NCBI GenBank assembly: GCA_963747755.1
Contig: CAVVGK010000003.1
Coordinates: forward strand, 186,001 to 250,000
DNA: 64,000 bases
Origin: DATFVA01 sp963747755
GTDB lineage: Bacteria; Bacteroidota; Ignavibacteria; Ignavibacteriales; Ignavibacteriaceae
Reading direction: 5' to 3'
Shown here in pieces: positions 8,427 through 17,880 of the stretch (the stretch's first letter is position 1; every line of letters starts with the position of its first letter). The position numbers and the translations under genes are program-made. Below the pieces are notes generated by a model. It was not told the origin of the DNA and searched no databases. It was given only the letters and a program-made list of their open reading frames with translations.

Positions 8427-8903
8427 ATGAAAAATTTAATTAAGGGTGCAGCTCTTTTAATTCTAGCGGTAACATTCGCAGCATGCCAGCAGGCCGCTGA
8501 TCCGGTCTCCGTAGTTTCGTTGAATAAAAATAATACCAATTACACAGATGAGCATACCACTGGAACCTTTGAAATAACCTATTATGATTCCAGGGCAACA
8601 GAGCAGAAGGGAGTTATCTCAGGCTCAATTAATTTTACATTTGATGAAGCAACCTCCACCTACCAATATAAAGGGCGTATAGACACACCTGCTGAAGTAG
8701 TACAATCAGAAACAATCGAAAATACCGGTACCTTTACAAGGAAAGGTGATTATATTCAGCTTCTTGATAATCCTCTACCGGCAGCAATATCCGAAATGCA
8801 GACCCTTCATTTGAATGGTGATTTCCAATATACTGTACGCGGAACTCAGACAATAATAGAAGGTGAGACAATGAACGGACATCTGAAGATAATATTATAT
8901 TAA
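8427..8903 (+). CDS. Small lipoprotein of unknown function, paralogue B
   Basis: A 158-aa predicted lipoprotein starting at the ATG at 8427, which follows a GAGAGGTG ribosome-binding site; the open frame extends upstream to 8337 but that part looks non-coding. The signal peptide ends in the lipobox FAAC. The mature part has the same pattern as the protein at 7240-7704: TGTFEITYYDSR matches TGTFDVTFKDYR, GSINFTFDEATSTYQY matches GNITFDFNTDTYSY, and both end in a hydrophobic strand (LKIILY versus VRIVLN). The pair therefore arose by duplication. A clear terminator follows. Function unknown; no catalytic motif seen. Confidence 0.78.
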   Translation: MKNLIKGAALLILAVTFAACQQAADPVSVVSLNKNNTNYTDEHTTGTFEITYYDSRATEQKGVISGSINFTFDEATSTYQYKGRIDTPAEVVQSETIENTGTFTRKGDYIQLLDNPLPAAISEMQTLHLNGDFQYTVRGTQTIIEGETMNGHLKIILY

Positions 8904-8925
8904 CATTGTCAATAATTAATGTTAT

Positions 8926-8956
8926 AAAAAGCCTGCATTAAGCAGGCTTTTTTATT
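8926..8956 (+). terminator. Rho-independent terminator after lipoprotein B
   Basis: Perfect 11-bp stem (AAAAAGCCTGC at 8926-8936 with GCAGGCTTTTT at 8942-8952), a 5-nt loop and a T-rich tail. Confidence 0.9.
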
Positions 8957-9030
8957 TTAAAGAGGACCTATGGCAGCCCGAATTATTCCGTTCTTAGCTA
9001 AAGATTTCTTATTTTTAAAGATAAATTTTT

Positions 9031-9046
9031 CAGTACTTATGTACTG
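9031..9046. promoter_or_regulatory. Palindrome upstream of the COG2403-like gene
   Basis: CAGTAC-TTAT-GTACTG, a perfect 6-4-6 palindrome about 40 bp upstream of the ATG at 9085. The position suits an operator or a 5' leader hairpin. No regulator can be assigned. Confidence 0.35.
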
Positions 9047-9084
9047 ATTAAGTAAATGTTCTCAGAAAAAATGGAGATTTCTTT

Positions 9085-10404
9085 ATGTCACGTAAAAACG
9101 TTCTGATTATGGGCGCCGCGGGGCGCGATTTTCACAATTTCAATGTTTATTTCCGCGATAACAATGATTATAATGTAGTTGCTTTCACTGCTACCCAGAT
9201 TCCCAACATTGATGGAAGAACCTACCCCAAAGAACTTGCGGGTGGTCTTTATCCCGACGGTATCCCGATCTATGAAGAGTCAAAACTGGTTGACCTGATA
9301 AATAAATTAAAAGTTGATGAGGTTGTTTTCTCGTATTCGGATATTCCGTTTAATTATGTAATGACCAAAGCCTCAATTGTAAATACAGCCGGCGCTTCTT
9401 TCCGCTTAATGGGTGCTGCCGAAACTGAAGTTAAAAGTACAAAACCATTGATTGCTGTTCTCGCAGTAAGAACCGGATCAGGCAAATCACAAACGTCAAG
9501 GAAAATTGCTGAACTTCTTCGTCAGGCAGGAAAAAAGGTTGTTTCGATCCGTCATCCAATGCCTTATGGAGATCTTGTAAAACAGAAAGTACAGAGATTC
9601 GGAACGATTGAAGATTTAAAAGAACATGAGTGTACTATCGAGGAAATTGAGGAGTATGAACCGCATATTGCTAATGGGGGAGTTATTTATGCCGGGGTCG
9701 ATTATGAAGCTATTCTTCGCGAAGCTGAAAAAGAAGCTGATATAATTTTATGGGATGGCGGCAATAACGATATGTCTTTCTATAAAGCCGACCTTACTTT
9801 TACAGTAGTGGATCCGCACAGACCCGGTCATGAAATGAATTACTACCCGGGAAATACAAGTCTGAGAATGGCAGATGTAGCAATAATAAATAAGGTTGAT
9901 ACTGCAGAACCCGGAAACGTAGAGATTGTAAGAGAAAATATTAAAAAAGTTAATCCTTCTGCTAAGATAATTGAAGCTGCTTCTCCTGTAACAGCACAGA
10001 ATCCTGATTTGATTAAAGGTAAGAGAGTGCTGGTAGTTGAGGATGGTCCTACATTAACTCACGGTGAAATGAAGTATGGTGCCGGTACAATTGCCGCTAG
10101 ACAAAACGGCGCGGCTGAGATCGTTGATCCGAGACCATTTACGGTCAAATCTATAACCGCTACATTCGAGAAATATCCTAATATAGGCGTCCTTCTTCCG
10201 GCTATGGGTTACGGAGATGCACAGGTTAAGGATCTTGAAGAGACTATAAACAAAACCGATTGTGAATCTGTAATCATCGGAACTCCGATTGATCTTGGAA
10301 GATTGCTCAAAATAAATAAACCTGCTACAAGGGTTGTTTATGAACTTGGTGATCAGGCTGCTGAAGAAGTAAAGACGGTGCTCAAAGAAAAAGGAATGTT
10401 ATAA
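9085..10404 (+). CDS. COG2403-like P-loop GTPase / cyclic 2,3-diphosphoglycerate synthetase-like protein
   Basis: A 439-aa protein with an N-terminal Rossmann-like domain (VLIMGAAGRDFHNFN at residue 5, then GIPIYEE and VDEVVFSYSD), a P-loop at about residues 130-138 (VRTGSGKSQTSR), a switch-like DGGNND at about 225-230 and a guanine-specificity motif NKVD near 272. This arrangement is that of COG2403 proteins, which resemble the archaeal cyclic 2,3-diphosphoglycerate synthetase that uses ATP to cyclise 2,3-bisphosphoglycerate. The biochemical role in bacteria is not settled, so I do not assign the reaction. It stands alone, with its own terminator downstream and a palindrome in its upstream region. 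Confidence 0.75.
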   Translation: MSRKNVLIMGAAGRDFHNFNVYFRDNNDYNVVAFTATQIPNIDGRTYPKELAGGLYPDGIPIYEESKLVDLINKLKVDEVVFSYSDIPFNYVMTKASIVNTAGASFRLMGAAETEVKSTKPLIAVLAVRTGSGKSQTSRKIAELLRQAGKKVVSIRHPMPYGDLVKQKVQRFGTIEDLKEHECTIEEIEEYEPHIANGGVIYAGVDYEAILREAEKEADIILWDGGNNDMSFYKADLTFTVVDPHRPGHEMNYYPGNTSLRMADVAIINKVDTAEPGNVEIVRENIKKVNPSAKIIEAASPVTAQNPDLIKGKRVLVVEDGPTLTHGEMKYGAGTIAARQNGAAEIVDPRPFTVKSITATFEKYPNIGVLLPAMGYGDAQVKDLEETINKTDCESVIIGTPIDLGRLLKINKPATRVVYELGDQAAEEVKTVLKEKGML

Positions 10405-10426
10405 ATCTACTTTGTTCATTTTTGTT

Positions 10427-10458
10427 AACCCGTATAAGTAATTATACGGGTTTTTTAT
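10427..10458 (+). terminator. Rho-independent terminator after the COG2403-like gene
   Basis: An 11-bp perfect stem, AACCCGTATAA at 10427-10437 with TTATACGGGTT at 10442-10452, a GTAA loop and a run of six T. It separates the convergent gene that ends at 10460. Confidence 0.92.
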
Positions 10459-10459
10459 T

Positions 10460-13400
10460 TTAAATGACGTTCTGTAATTCTGATAGGTCGATGCTCGCAA
10501 CATCATCATAAGTTATTGAACAAAGATCTATGGTATCGGGATTATAGAGTGTAAGGATTCTCTCCTCCTGATTGCTGATAGCTTTGTAAAGAATGTTTCT
10601 TACCATCCTGGCGTTACCAAAATTCTTAACCTTCTTCCGGTAAAACTCTGTGAAGATATCCAGTAATAACTGCCACGCCCCTTCATCAGGTTTATAACCA
10701 TTCCTTCCGGTTATAACCAGTGCAATTTCAAGCAGCTGCCGCGGGGTATAGTCCTCAAAATTATAGTAGTTCGTAAATCTCGATTTAAGTCCGGGATTCG
10801 ATTCAATGAAATCTTTCATTTCATTTGTATAACCTGCAACTATTACAATGAATTTTCCCTGGTGATCTTCCATTCTTTTTATCAGGGTGTCAATCGCCTC
10901 AAGGCCGAAATCATTGGTTCCGCGGGCAAGAGAATATGCCTCATCTATAAACAGAGTGCCTCCCAATGACCGCTGTATTACCGAATCGGTTTTTATTGCA
11001 GTTTGTCCCTGGTAACCCGCAACAAGTCCTGATCGGTCAACCTCAATAAGGTGTCCTTTTTCAAGGATTCCCATTTCCTTGTAGATTTTACTCAGTAATC
11101 TGGCAATGGTAGTCTTTCCTGTTCCGGGATTTCCCATAAAGACGGAATGCAGATTTTTAGGAATAACCTTAAGTCCTTTTTCTTCCCGCAGCTTTGCAAC
11201 CTTCAAACTGCTCACAAGTCTGCGGACAGAATTTTTCACGGATTCCAAACCGGCAAGTTCCGAGAGTTCTTCAAGATAACGGTCAAGCAGCTTTGAATCA
11301 CCTTGAATTTTGAGAGCGGCTTTTTGCTCAATCCGGGTCGTGATAGTTGCGATATCCTCAGGGGATATTTCCTTAAGCTTTAATTCAGTTCTTTCTTCCA
11401 AAGGAATGTCAGCTACCCGTAGAAGGTGATTTTTCAAAATTGTATCAACCAGATCCCTTACAACCCTCGCGTTGCCGAAATTGTTGTCTCTTTCTCTGAA
11501 GATTTTGTTGTAATAATTCAGCAGTTGGTCGGAAGCTTCCTCTGCGATTGTATGATTTTTCTGATTCAGAAGGTTTAGCGTTATTTCAAGCAGCTCTTCC
11601 GGTGATAAATCATCAAATATTATTTTCTTAGTGAACCTTGACTGAAGTCCAGGGTTGCTCTCCAGAAAAGAATTCATTTCATCTGTGTAGCCCGCAGCTA
11701 TCACCAGAAATTTTCCGCGGTCATCCTCCATCCTTTTCAGAAGGGTTTCGATTGCTTCGTTTCCAAAGTCATTAGTAGAAGAAACACTCTTTCTGTTTAA
11801 TGTATATGCTTCATCAATGAACAACGTACCGCCGATTGATTTGTTTATTATTTCTGCGGTTTTCTGTGCCGTCTGTCCTACATAAACGCCTACCAGACCC
11901 TGACGGTCAGTTTCAACAAGCTGACCTTTGGGAAGTACCCCGAGCGCACAATAAATCTGACTGAATAGTCTTGCCGCAGTAGTCTTTCCGGTGCCCGGAT
12001 GGCCCAGGAAGACAAAATGAGATTGAAATTTACTGCCTGGATTTTCACCCTGTTCTATAAAAAACCTTGCTAACTTTACAATTTCATTAATTTCTTTTTT
12101 AACGGAATCAAGCCCGGTCAGCCCGTTTAATTCTTCCAGTGATTTACCTAGTAATTCTTCATCAATACCAGGAGAATATGTTTCTGATTTTTTATTGTTA
12201 AAAACTGCGGCAGCATCACCCTGGTATATAGTGCACATTGCTTCGCGTGTTCTTTTATGAGTAGGAATCTTCAGATATCTTTTCCCGAGTTGTATCTTTA
12301 TTTCATTAAAATAATTTTTTACCAGCCGGGCGTTTCCAAATGTTTCATCCCGCTTCCTGTATAGTTCAACGAACCCCTTTTTAATCAAGTCCTCAGCTTC
12401 TTTTGTAATAATATATTCTTCATTTTCCGCTGCTGTTCTGAATATAGCTGTTAATTCATCGGGATTAAGGTCCTCGAAGTTGAAGATATGATCAAATTTT
12501 GATTTGATCCCCGGATTTGAATTCAGGAAATTGTTCATTCCTTTTGGATAGCCCGAAGCTATGACAACAAAATCTGAAGTCGGGTTATCCATTCTTTTAA
12601 GCATAACTTCAACAGCTTCGTTCCCGAAATCTTCTTTCTCCTCGCGGATTAAAGTGTGTGCTGCTTCAATAAATAAAATTCCACCCCTGGCTTTTTCAAT
12701 CACCTGGAGTGTTTTTTGTGCTGTTTCACCTACAAACTGGCCAACAAGGTCAGCTCTATCAACCTGAACCACATGACCTGAGGAAAGTAAATTCATTTTT
12801 TTGAATATCTTGCCCAGCTGTCTGGCAATAAAAGTTTTACCTGTGCCCGGATTCCCAGAAAAAATACAGTTTATTGAGAAGTCCCCTGCACTGTTTAGTC
12901 CCGATTTCTTTCTTTCATTTATGAAGTCAAGATAATCGATAAAATCCTTTAGAGATGTTTTTACTTCCTTTATGCCTGCTAATTTTTTTATATCTCCGAA
13001 AAGACTATCAACTGTTTCTCCTTTTCCGATAGGCAGCGCATACTTATTAAGATCTTCGGTTCGTGAGGTGATTTTTGTGTCTGGTGCGATTCCGCCCTGA
13101 GAATTTATTTTATCCTTTTCAAAATTAATTATCTGTGAGCCCCCAATAAGGAAATACCTTGTGCATATCTTTTTTTCTTCAAGGTAAATATCAACCTGTC
13201 CCTGGCCTTTGGTCCAGAACCCATCTGAACTTGTTCCCCAGTTTTGTACGAATTCAACAGACTTCCAGTCTTTTTCCAGGCTGAGTAAAAATCTGTTTCG
13301 GCCGACTTCAGTATTATTAAGGTACCATACAGCCATTCCATCAATATCGATTGTTCTCTTTTTGAAGAAAGGATTGTTGATGACAATTTCAACGCCTATA

Positions 13401-14329
13401 TATTTAATATTTTCTTCATTAAACTGAAGGAGATACATCCGGTTACTGGCGTGTCTCTGAGCCAAAAAATTATAGGTTTTAGCCGTATATACTTTATAAA
13501 TAGTTTCAGGATAACATACAATATCAGACAGCCCGTTTAATTCTTTGGTGGTCACAGGGTTTATAATTTTACCTTCAGAGTTGCTCTTAAACAATTTTTC
13601 ATAGATTTGATTGAAATCTTCGTCGTCAGCATATGAATCTTTAACAGATTCAGCCCTATCGAGTGCGTCTTTTAACCGGAACATATGAAATAGTGAATCG
13701 AGTTCTGTAAACAGTGCTTTACGTTTAATATCTTTCAATGCATCGGACTTTTGTACCTGCCGTGCAGCGAAAAGAGAGAACCAGAATTCTTTATAACGAA
13801 AAGCCTCTTCGGCTGTCTCCAGTAAAGATTTTCCTCCCTGGCTGCTTTCGCCGTTTTCATCAGCCAACCTTATCAGGCTGAGGAGAAAAGTAAAGGAAGC
13901 CTCCAGTTCAGGATTTGAATCTAATTCATTCTGAAGAATTTCAATAGCTTCCCTGAACTTTCCCTGCGCTGCTAATATTCTTGCTTTACTCTTAACTGCC
14001 AGTCCTGCTAAAGGAGTGTGGTTCTTGATTGCATAATCCAGATCTGATAATGCCCCTTCAAAAAGACTCATCCTTGTTAAAAGATAACCCCGGTATGTTC
14101 TGGCGATTATATTGTTGTCAGAAAGGCTTACGGACAGGTTAGCAAGTTCAAGTGCATCAGCGGAATTTCCGTTCTCCATTAAAGCCCATGCAAGGCATAT
14201 TGAGGATTTGTAATCCTCTGGAAATTCTTCATAAACATTTTTTGCAGAAGTAAGCGCCATCCGGTAGCGCCCCTGTTCGAGGTGTTCAAACGTTTCGTCA
14301 ATAAGTTCTGCGTATTCCTCGGCAGTCAA
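10460..14329 (-). CDS. TPR protein with three tandem CbxX/SpoVK-type AAA+ ATPase domains
   Basis: A 1289-aa cytoplasmic protein. Residues 1 to about 250 are helical TPR-like repeats. A beta-rich middle section at about 270-420 I do not recognise, and then come three AAA+ modules of the CbxX/CfxQ/SpoVK/EccA type. Their Walker A motifs are GNPGTGKT (about 493), GHPGTGKT (about 780) and GNPGTGKT (about 1068). Domains 2 and 3 have a normal Walker B (LFIDEAY); domain 1 reads LFIEAAH, losing the catalytic Glu. Each module ends in the lid motif FGNARLV/FGNARVV/FGNARMV. Family members remodel Rubisco or act in type VII secretion and sporulation; none of those partners is nearby. A remodelling or disassembly role with TPR-based substrate binding is an inference. 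Confidence 0.85.
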   Translation of the reverse strand: MTAEEYAELIDETFEHLEQGRYRMALTSAKNVYEEFPEDYKSSICLAWALMENGNSADALELANLSVSLSDNNIIARTYRGYLLTRMSLFEGALSDLDYAIKNHTPLAGLAVKSKARILAAQGKFREAIEILQNELDSNPELEASFTFLLSLIRLADENGESSQGGKSLLETAEEAFRYKEFWFSLFAARQVQKSDALKDIKRKALFTELDSLFHMFRLKDALDRAESVKDSYADDEDFNQIYEKLFKSNSEGKIINPVTTKELNGLSDIVCYPETIYKVYTAKTYNFLAQRHASNRMYLLQFNEENIKYIGVEIVINNPFFKKRTIDIDGMAVWYLNNTEVGRNRFLLSLEKDWKSVEFVQNWGTSSDGFWTKGQGQVDIYLEEKKICTRYFLIGGSQIINFEKDKINSQGGIAPDTKITSRTEDLNKYALPIGKGETVDSLFGDIKKLAGIKEVKTSLKDFIDYLDFINERKKSGLNSAGDFSINCIFSGNPGTGKTFIARQLGKIFKKMNLLSSGHVVQVDRADLVGQFVGETAQKTLQVIEKARGGILFIEAAHTLIREEKEDFGNEAVEVMLKRMDNPTSDFVVIASGYPKGMNNFLNSNPGIKSKFDHIFNFEDLNPDELTAIFRTAAENEEYIITKEAEDLIKKGFVELYRKRDETFGNARLVKNYFNEIKIQLGKRYLKIPTHKRTREAMCTIYQGDAAAVFNNKKSETYSPGIDEELLGKSLEELNGLTGLDSVKKEINEIVKLARFFIEQGENPGSKFQSHFVFLGHPGTGKTTAARLFSQIYCALGVLPKGQLVETDRQGLVGVYVGQTAQKTAEIINKSIGGTLFIDEAYTLNRKSVSSTNDFGNEAIETLLKRMEDDRGKFLVIAAGYTDEMNSFLESNPGLQSRFTKKIIFDDLSPEELLEITLNLLNQKNHTIAEEASDQLLNYYNKIFRERDNNFGNARVVRDLVDTILKNHLLRVADIPLEERTELKLKEISPEDIATITTRIEQKAALKIQGDSKLLDRYLEELSELAGLESVKNSVRRLVSSLKVAKLREEKGLKVIPKNLHSVFMGNPGTGKTTIARLLSKIYKEMGILEKGHLIEVDRSGLVAGYQGQTAIKTDSVIQRSLGGTLFIDEAYSLARGTNDFGLEAIDTLIKRMEDHQGKFIVIVAGYTNEMKDFIESNPGLKSRFTNYYNFEDYTPRQLLEIALVITGRNGYKPDEGAWQLLLDIFTEFYRKKVKNFGNARMVRNILYKAISNQEERILTLYNPDTIDLCSITYDDVASIDLSELQNVI

Positions 14330-14470
14330 TCGTGTCTCTCCGTATTTGCTGTCATTTTTACAGATAAGAAATATAACAAAATATAATCTCCCCTAAGAGG
14401 AAATTATCAGCCGCTTCGCTAAAGAGGGATCTTGTCGTAGATATGATCTATGAATCTTTTATGCACTGCT

Positions 14471-14689
14471 TCATAACCTGATTTGATCATCACAAAAAAG
14501 AATTCTGCCGCTCTCATCTTTTAAGCCTAGTCCATTCACCGGTATTGTTTCTCCACCTGAAATGTTAAGTATGTATTGGAACAGCCTTTCCGAAAATTTA
14601 ACCCTGTACTCAATTTCATCCTGGATTTGAAGAACGCTTTTCGATTGAAAATATAGACAACGAGTAAGTTTAAAAAAGATTTCTATCAA
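14471..14689 (-). CDS. Possible small ORF with TTG start, uncertain
   Basis: A 72-codon frame opening at a TTG that overlaps the stop codon of the BNR protein gene by 4 bp, an arrangement often seen in coupled genes. The product has an amphipathic helical N-terminal half and ends ILFCDDQIRL. I recognise no family, and no ribosome-binding site stands out. It may be the decayed end of an older gene rather than a live one. Confidence 0.25.
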   Translation of the reverse strand: MIEIFFKLTRCLYFQSKSVLQIQDEIEYRVKFSERLFQYILNISGGETIPVNGLGLKDESGRILFCDDQIRL

Positions 14690-17600
14690 TTCAGGGTTTT
14701 GCGATTTCTTATAACATTAATTTTGTTTTTAATCTCTTTAAGCTGCTCCGCATAAGCTTGAAATACTTCTTTTACGCCCTGGGTTGGACTGGCATCGGCA
14801 GTCTGCACAGAGGAAGTAAGAGAAGCTAAAGCTCCGTCAATCTTTGCAAGACTGGATTTAATTTCCTTAAGAGAAACGATGTCTGATTTGCTGATTTCAG
14901 AGCTATCCTTCAGCCACGTGTCCACCTGCTTGTAAAGTTCTGTCGTCGTGTTCAGAAGAGAATCAAGTTTTAATGCAAACTGAAGCTGTGCATCAAAGTC
15001 CCCCATTGATATATTTACCCTTGGGTCCTTTAGAACCAGTAATTCCTGCGAGAACTCAAGCTCTCCTGTTTTCAGGATTATTTTATATGTACCCGGGACA
15101 ACAAGCGGGCCTTCCGGATGAACAGGAGTTCCTTTATCCCATACAGCAGCAATGGAGTAGCCGTAATTAAGGGCTTCAGGACGTGAATACCTTAAATCCC
15201 ACGTGAACCTGTGCAGACCCTTCTCTGATGAAAGTTCCTTTTCCTTACTCAGCCATCGTTTGTCGAAGTACCTGTTTGTGGAAAGACTTTCCGGAGGCTC
15301 ATTGCTATTATAACTTTTAACCAGGCCTCCCAGAGAATCATAAACTGATAACTGTATGGAAGCTACATCACTTTTTAACCAGTAATCGATGATCGCTCCC
15401 TGGGGAGGATTTTCTCCTAACGGTGTTGAAGGAGGCCAGGGAGTATCGTGACTTTCGCTGCTCCTTATCCTATATGTCTCTGATGGCTTAAACAGAAAAA
15501 CATTGTTTGCAGTTACCTTTTCAGTTGACTGCCTGAAAGGACTAAGATCATCAAGGATCCAGATAGCTCTACCCTGGCTCGCTGCAATTAGATCATTCCT
15601 GTGAATTAACAAATCGCTTATTAAAGTGGTAGGGAAATTCAAAGAAATGCTCTGCCAGCTGCTGCCGTCATCAATTGATATATACACGCCCCTGTTCGTT
15701 CCCGCAAATAGAAGTCCCTGCTTTTTAAGATCTGTTCTTATAACAGTTGTATACTCATCTTCGGGAAGCCCATTAGTTATTTTTTTCCATGTTTTTCCAT
15801 CATCTGTTGTCTTCAGAAGCAAAGGTGAAAAATTATCCAGCCTGTGAAGGTTAACCGCAGCATAGGCTGAATGTACTGAGAAAGGAGAAGGAGATATAGC
15901 ATCAATCCGCCCCCATACAGGAATATCAGGGGGTGTAACGTTCTTCCAGGTATTTCCTCCGTCAGTGGTCAGCTGGATCAATCCGTCATCTGTTCCGATC
16001 CAGATTACACCCTCAGCGGCAGGGGAGGGGGCTATATTCCAGATTACTCCGTAGCCGCATTTTGCAGCCTGATTCAGATCAGGCTCTTTGCATTTGGATG
16101 AGTCGCTGCTTTTGCGGCTCAAATCAGGACTAATAATATCCCAATGATTTCCGTCGTCAGTCGTTTTAAATAAGTACTGGGCCCCGAAATACAGTGCATG
16201 GTTACCAACAGGCGAGAAAGCGATAGGTGTAATCCACGAATACCTGTATTTAACTGTGTTTGGTTTAGCAGCATAACTTCCATGCGGCCAGGGAGAAACA
16301 TTAATCGACTGCCTTGTTATTTCATCAAAACGGTGAAGGGTTCCACCGAGACCACTTCCAAAAACGATATCAGGGTTCCCCGGTTTAGGAATATCCATAT
16401 CACGCTCATCCGCTCCAACAGGATGCCAGTCTCGTAGCTCAATAACACCATAAGGGCCTCTGCTGGCAATTTCAACTGTTCCGTTATCCTGCTGAGCGCT
16501 GTAAATTCTGTAGGGGAATCGCTCATCTGCTGCCAGACGATAAAACTGACCGATCGGCTGATTATACCAGCTCGACCAGGACTTACCGCCATTTACTGTT
16601 ACAACCGTTCCCTGGTCAGATGCAGTTATCATACAGGAAGGATCCGAAGGGTTTATCCAGAGATAATGATAATCGTCCCCGCCCGGAGAACCTTTGAATA
16701 CGTTAAAAGTTTTACCTCCATCCCGGGATATCCTGATGGATTGACCCATCACGTAAAGGATGTCCGGATCGCCTGGGGATAGTGTAAGCCTGCTGAAATA
16801 TGAATCAGCCAGCTTTCCATCTTTATTAATGTGTTTCCAACTGTCCCCTCCGTCATTAGACCGGTATAAGCCTTGTTTATCTCCTGGTGCGTTTATCGAG
16901 GCATATATAATCTTTCCGCCGGTACCGTTCGCCGCAGCCAATCCTATCCTGCCAAGAGGAACATCTGCAAGACTATCGATCATAATCTTCTTCCAGCTGT
17001 CTCCTCCGTCTGTGCTCTTGTATATTCCTGAGCCCGATCCCTGCTGCGGAAGATAATAATCAAGCCACGGATGCATCCTTACCTGCCAGAGTGCAGCATA
17101 CATTATTTCAGGCTTCTGATCGTCGCATACCAGGTCAACTGCTCCTGTACAATCATCAACAAAAAGAGTCTGATTCCAGTTTTTACCTCCATCTGTTGAT
17201 TTATATATTCCCCGATACTTTGACGAACCGAATACATGACCGAGCGACGCTACCACAACTTTAGCTGGATCCCCCGGATCCACAAGTATTTTTCCGGTAT
17301 AGCCTGTTTCCTTCAGCCCGATATTTTTCCAGGTTTGTCCTGCATCGGTACTTTTATAAACTCCATCCCCTTCAAGGATATCATACCTCCATGCTACCTG
17401 TCCTGTTCCTGCATAAATAATCTCCGGATCGGATGGTGAAATTGCAAGGGCTCCAACTGCCGAAGAACCCTCATGCTGCATCAGTGCCTGCCAGGTCCGC
17501 CCTGCATCTGAAGTCCTCCAAACGCCACCACCGGCACTCCCGAAATAATATGTATTCGGCCGATCCGATATTCCTTCACATACTGTTCCCCAGCCGGCTC

Positions 17601-17727
17601 TGTAAGGTCCTATTAAGCGCCATTGTATCCCGGTAGAAGTCTCAAGAGGGATTGACTGAGGGTGAACCGGCTGGCTGTAAAATAAGATTATTATAAGTAT
17701 GAAAAGCATTCGCGTGAAAATTATCAT
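14686..17727 (-). CDS. Secreted BNR/sortilin-like beta-propeller protein
   Basis: A 1013-aa exported protein with an N-terminal signal peptide (hydrophobic residues 5-20, then HPQS). It is filled with Asp-box motifs of the form S/T-x-D-x-G-x-x-W, for example RTSDAGRTW, KSTDAGQTW, KSTDGGDSW, LTTDGGNTW, KTTDDGKTW and ISIDDGSSW; at least ten copies lie in residues 60-700. This is the VPS10/exo-sialidase-like propeller family commonly annotated as glycosyl hydrolase, but I see no sialidase Arg triad and would not claim that activity. The C-terminal 250 residues include an immunoglobulin-like part and a helical tail. Unlike the other large secreted proteins here it has no T9SS sorting tail. An 11-bp repeat array lies about 150 bp upstream. 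Confidence 0.8.
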   Translation of the reverse strand: MIIFTRMLFILIIILFYSQPVHPQSIPLETSTGIQWRLIGPYRAGWGTVCEGISDRPNTYYFGSAGGGVWRTSDAGRTWQALMQHEGSSAVGALAISPSDPEIIYAGTGQVAWRYDILEGDGVYKSTDAGQTWKNIGLKETGYTGKILVDPGDPAKVVVASLGHVFGSSKYRGIYKSTDGGKNWNQTLFVDDCTGAVDLVCDDQKPEIMYAALWQVRMHPWLDYYLPQQGSGSGIYKSTDGGDSWKKIMIDSLADVPLGRIGLAAANGTGGKIIYASINAPGDKQGLYRSNDGGDSWKHINKDGKLADSYFSRLTLSPGDPDILYVMGQSIRISRDGGKTFNVFKGSPGGDDYHYLWINPSDPSCMITASDQGTVVTVNGGKSWSSWYNQPIGQFYRLAADERFPYRIYSAQQDNGTVEIASRGPYGVIELRDWHPVGADERDMDIPKPGNPDIVFGSGLGGTLHRFDEITRQSINVSPWPHGSYAAKPNTVKYRYSWITPIAFSPVGNHALYFGAQYLFKTTDDGNHWDIISPDLSRKSSDSSKCKEPDLNQAAKCGYGVIWNIAPSPAAEGVIWIGTDDGLIQLTTDGGNTWKNVTPPDIPVWGRIDAISPSPFSVHSAYAAVNLHRLDNFSPLLLKTTDDGKTWKKITNGLPEDEYTTVIRTDLKKQGLLFAGTNRGVYISIDDGSSWQSISLNFPTTLISDLLIHRNDLIAASQGRAIWILDDLSPFRQSTEKVTANNVFLFKPSETYRIRSSESHDTPWPPSTPLGENPPQGAIIDYWLKSDVASIQLSVYDSLGGLVKSYNSNEPPESLSTNRYFDKRWLSKEKELSSEKGLHRFTWDLRYSRPEALNYGYSIAAVWDKGTPVHPEGPLVVPGTYKIILKTGELEFSQELLVLKDPRVNISMGDFDAQLQFALKLDSLLNTTTELYKQVDTWLKDSSEISKSDIVSLKEIKSSLAKIDGALASLTSSVQTADASPTQGVKEVFQAYAEQLKEIKNKINVIRNRKTLN

Positions 17728-17880
17728 AGCTTAAAATATGATCCGTTTTATAACTGATTTGGAATTCTTTTAATATACAACAATTTGAATATATCATAAA
17801 ATTTTCTGATCAGATATGTTGATGAGGCTCTTCAAATTGTCTAAGGATATATATCAAAAAGTTAAAATAAAGTTTATCCA

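Noticed and set aside
14686..17727. Sialidase activity for the BNR protein
   Set aside because: Asp-boxes alone do not show activity and I could not identify the catalytic Arg triad, Tyr/Glu pair and Asp of true sialidases.
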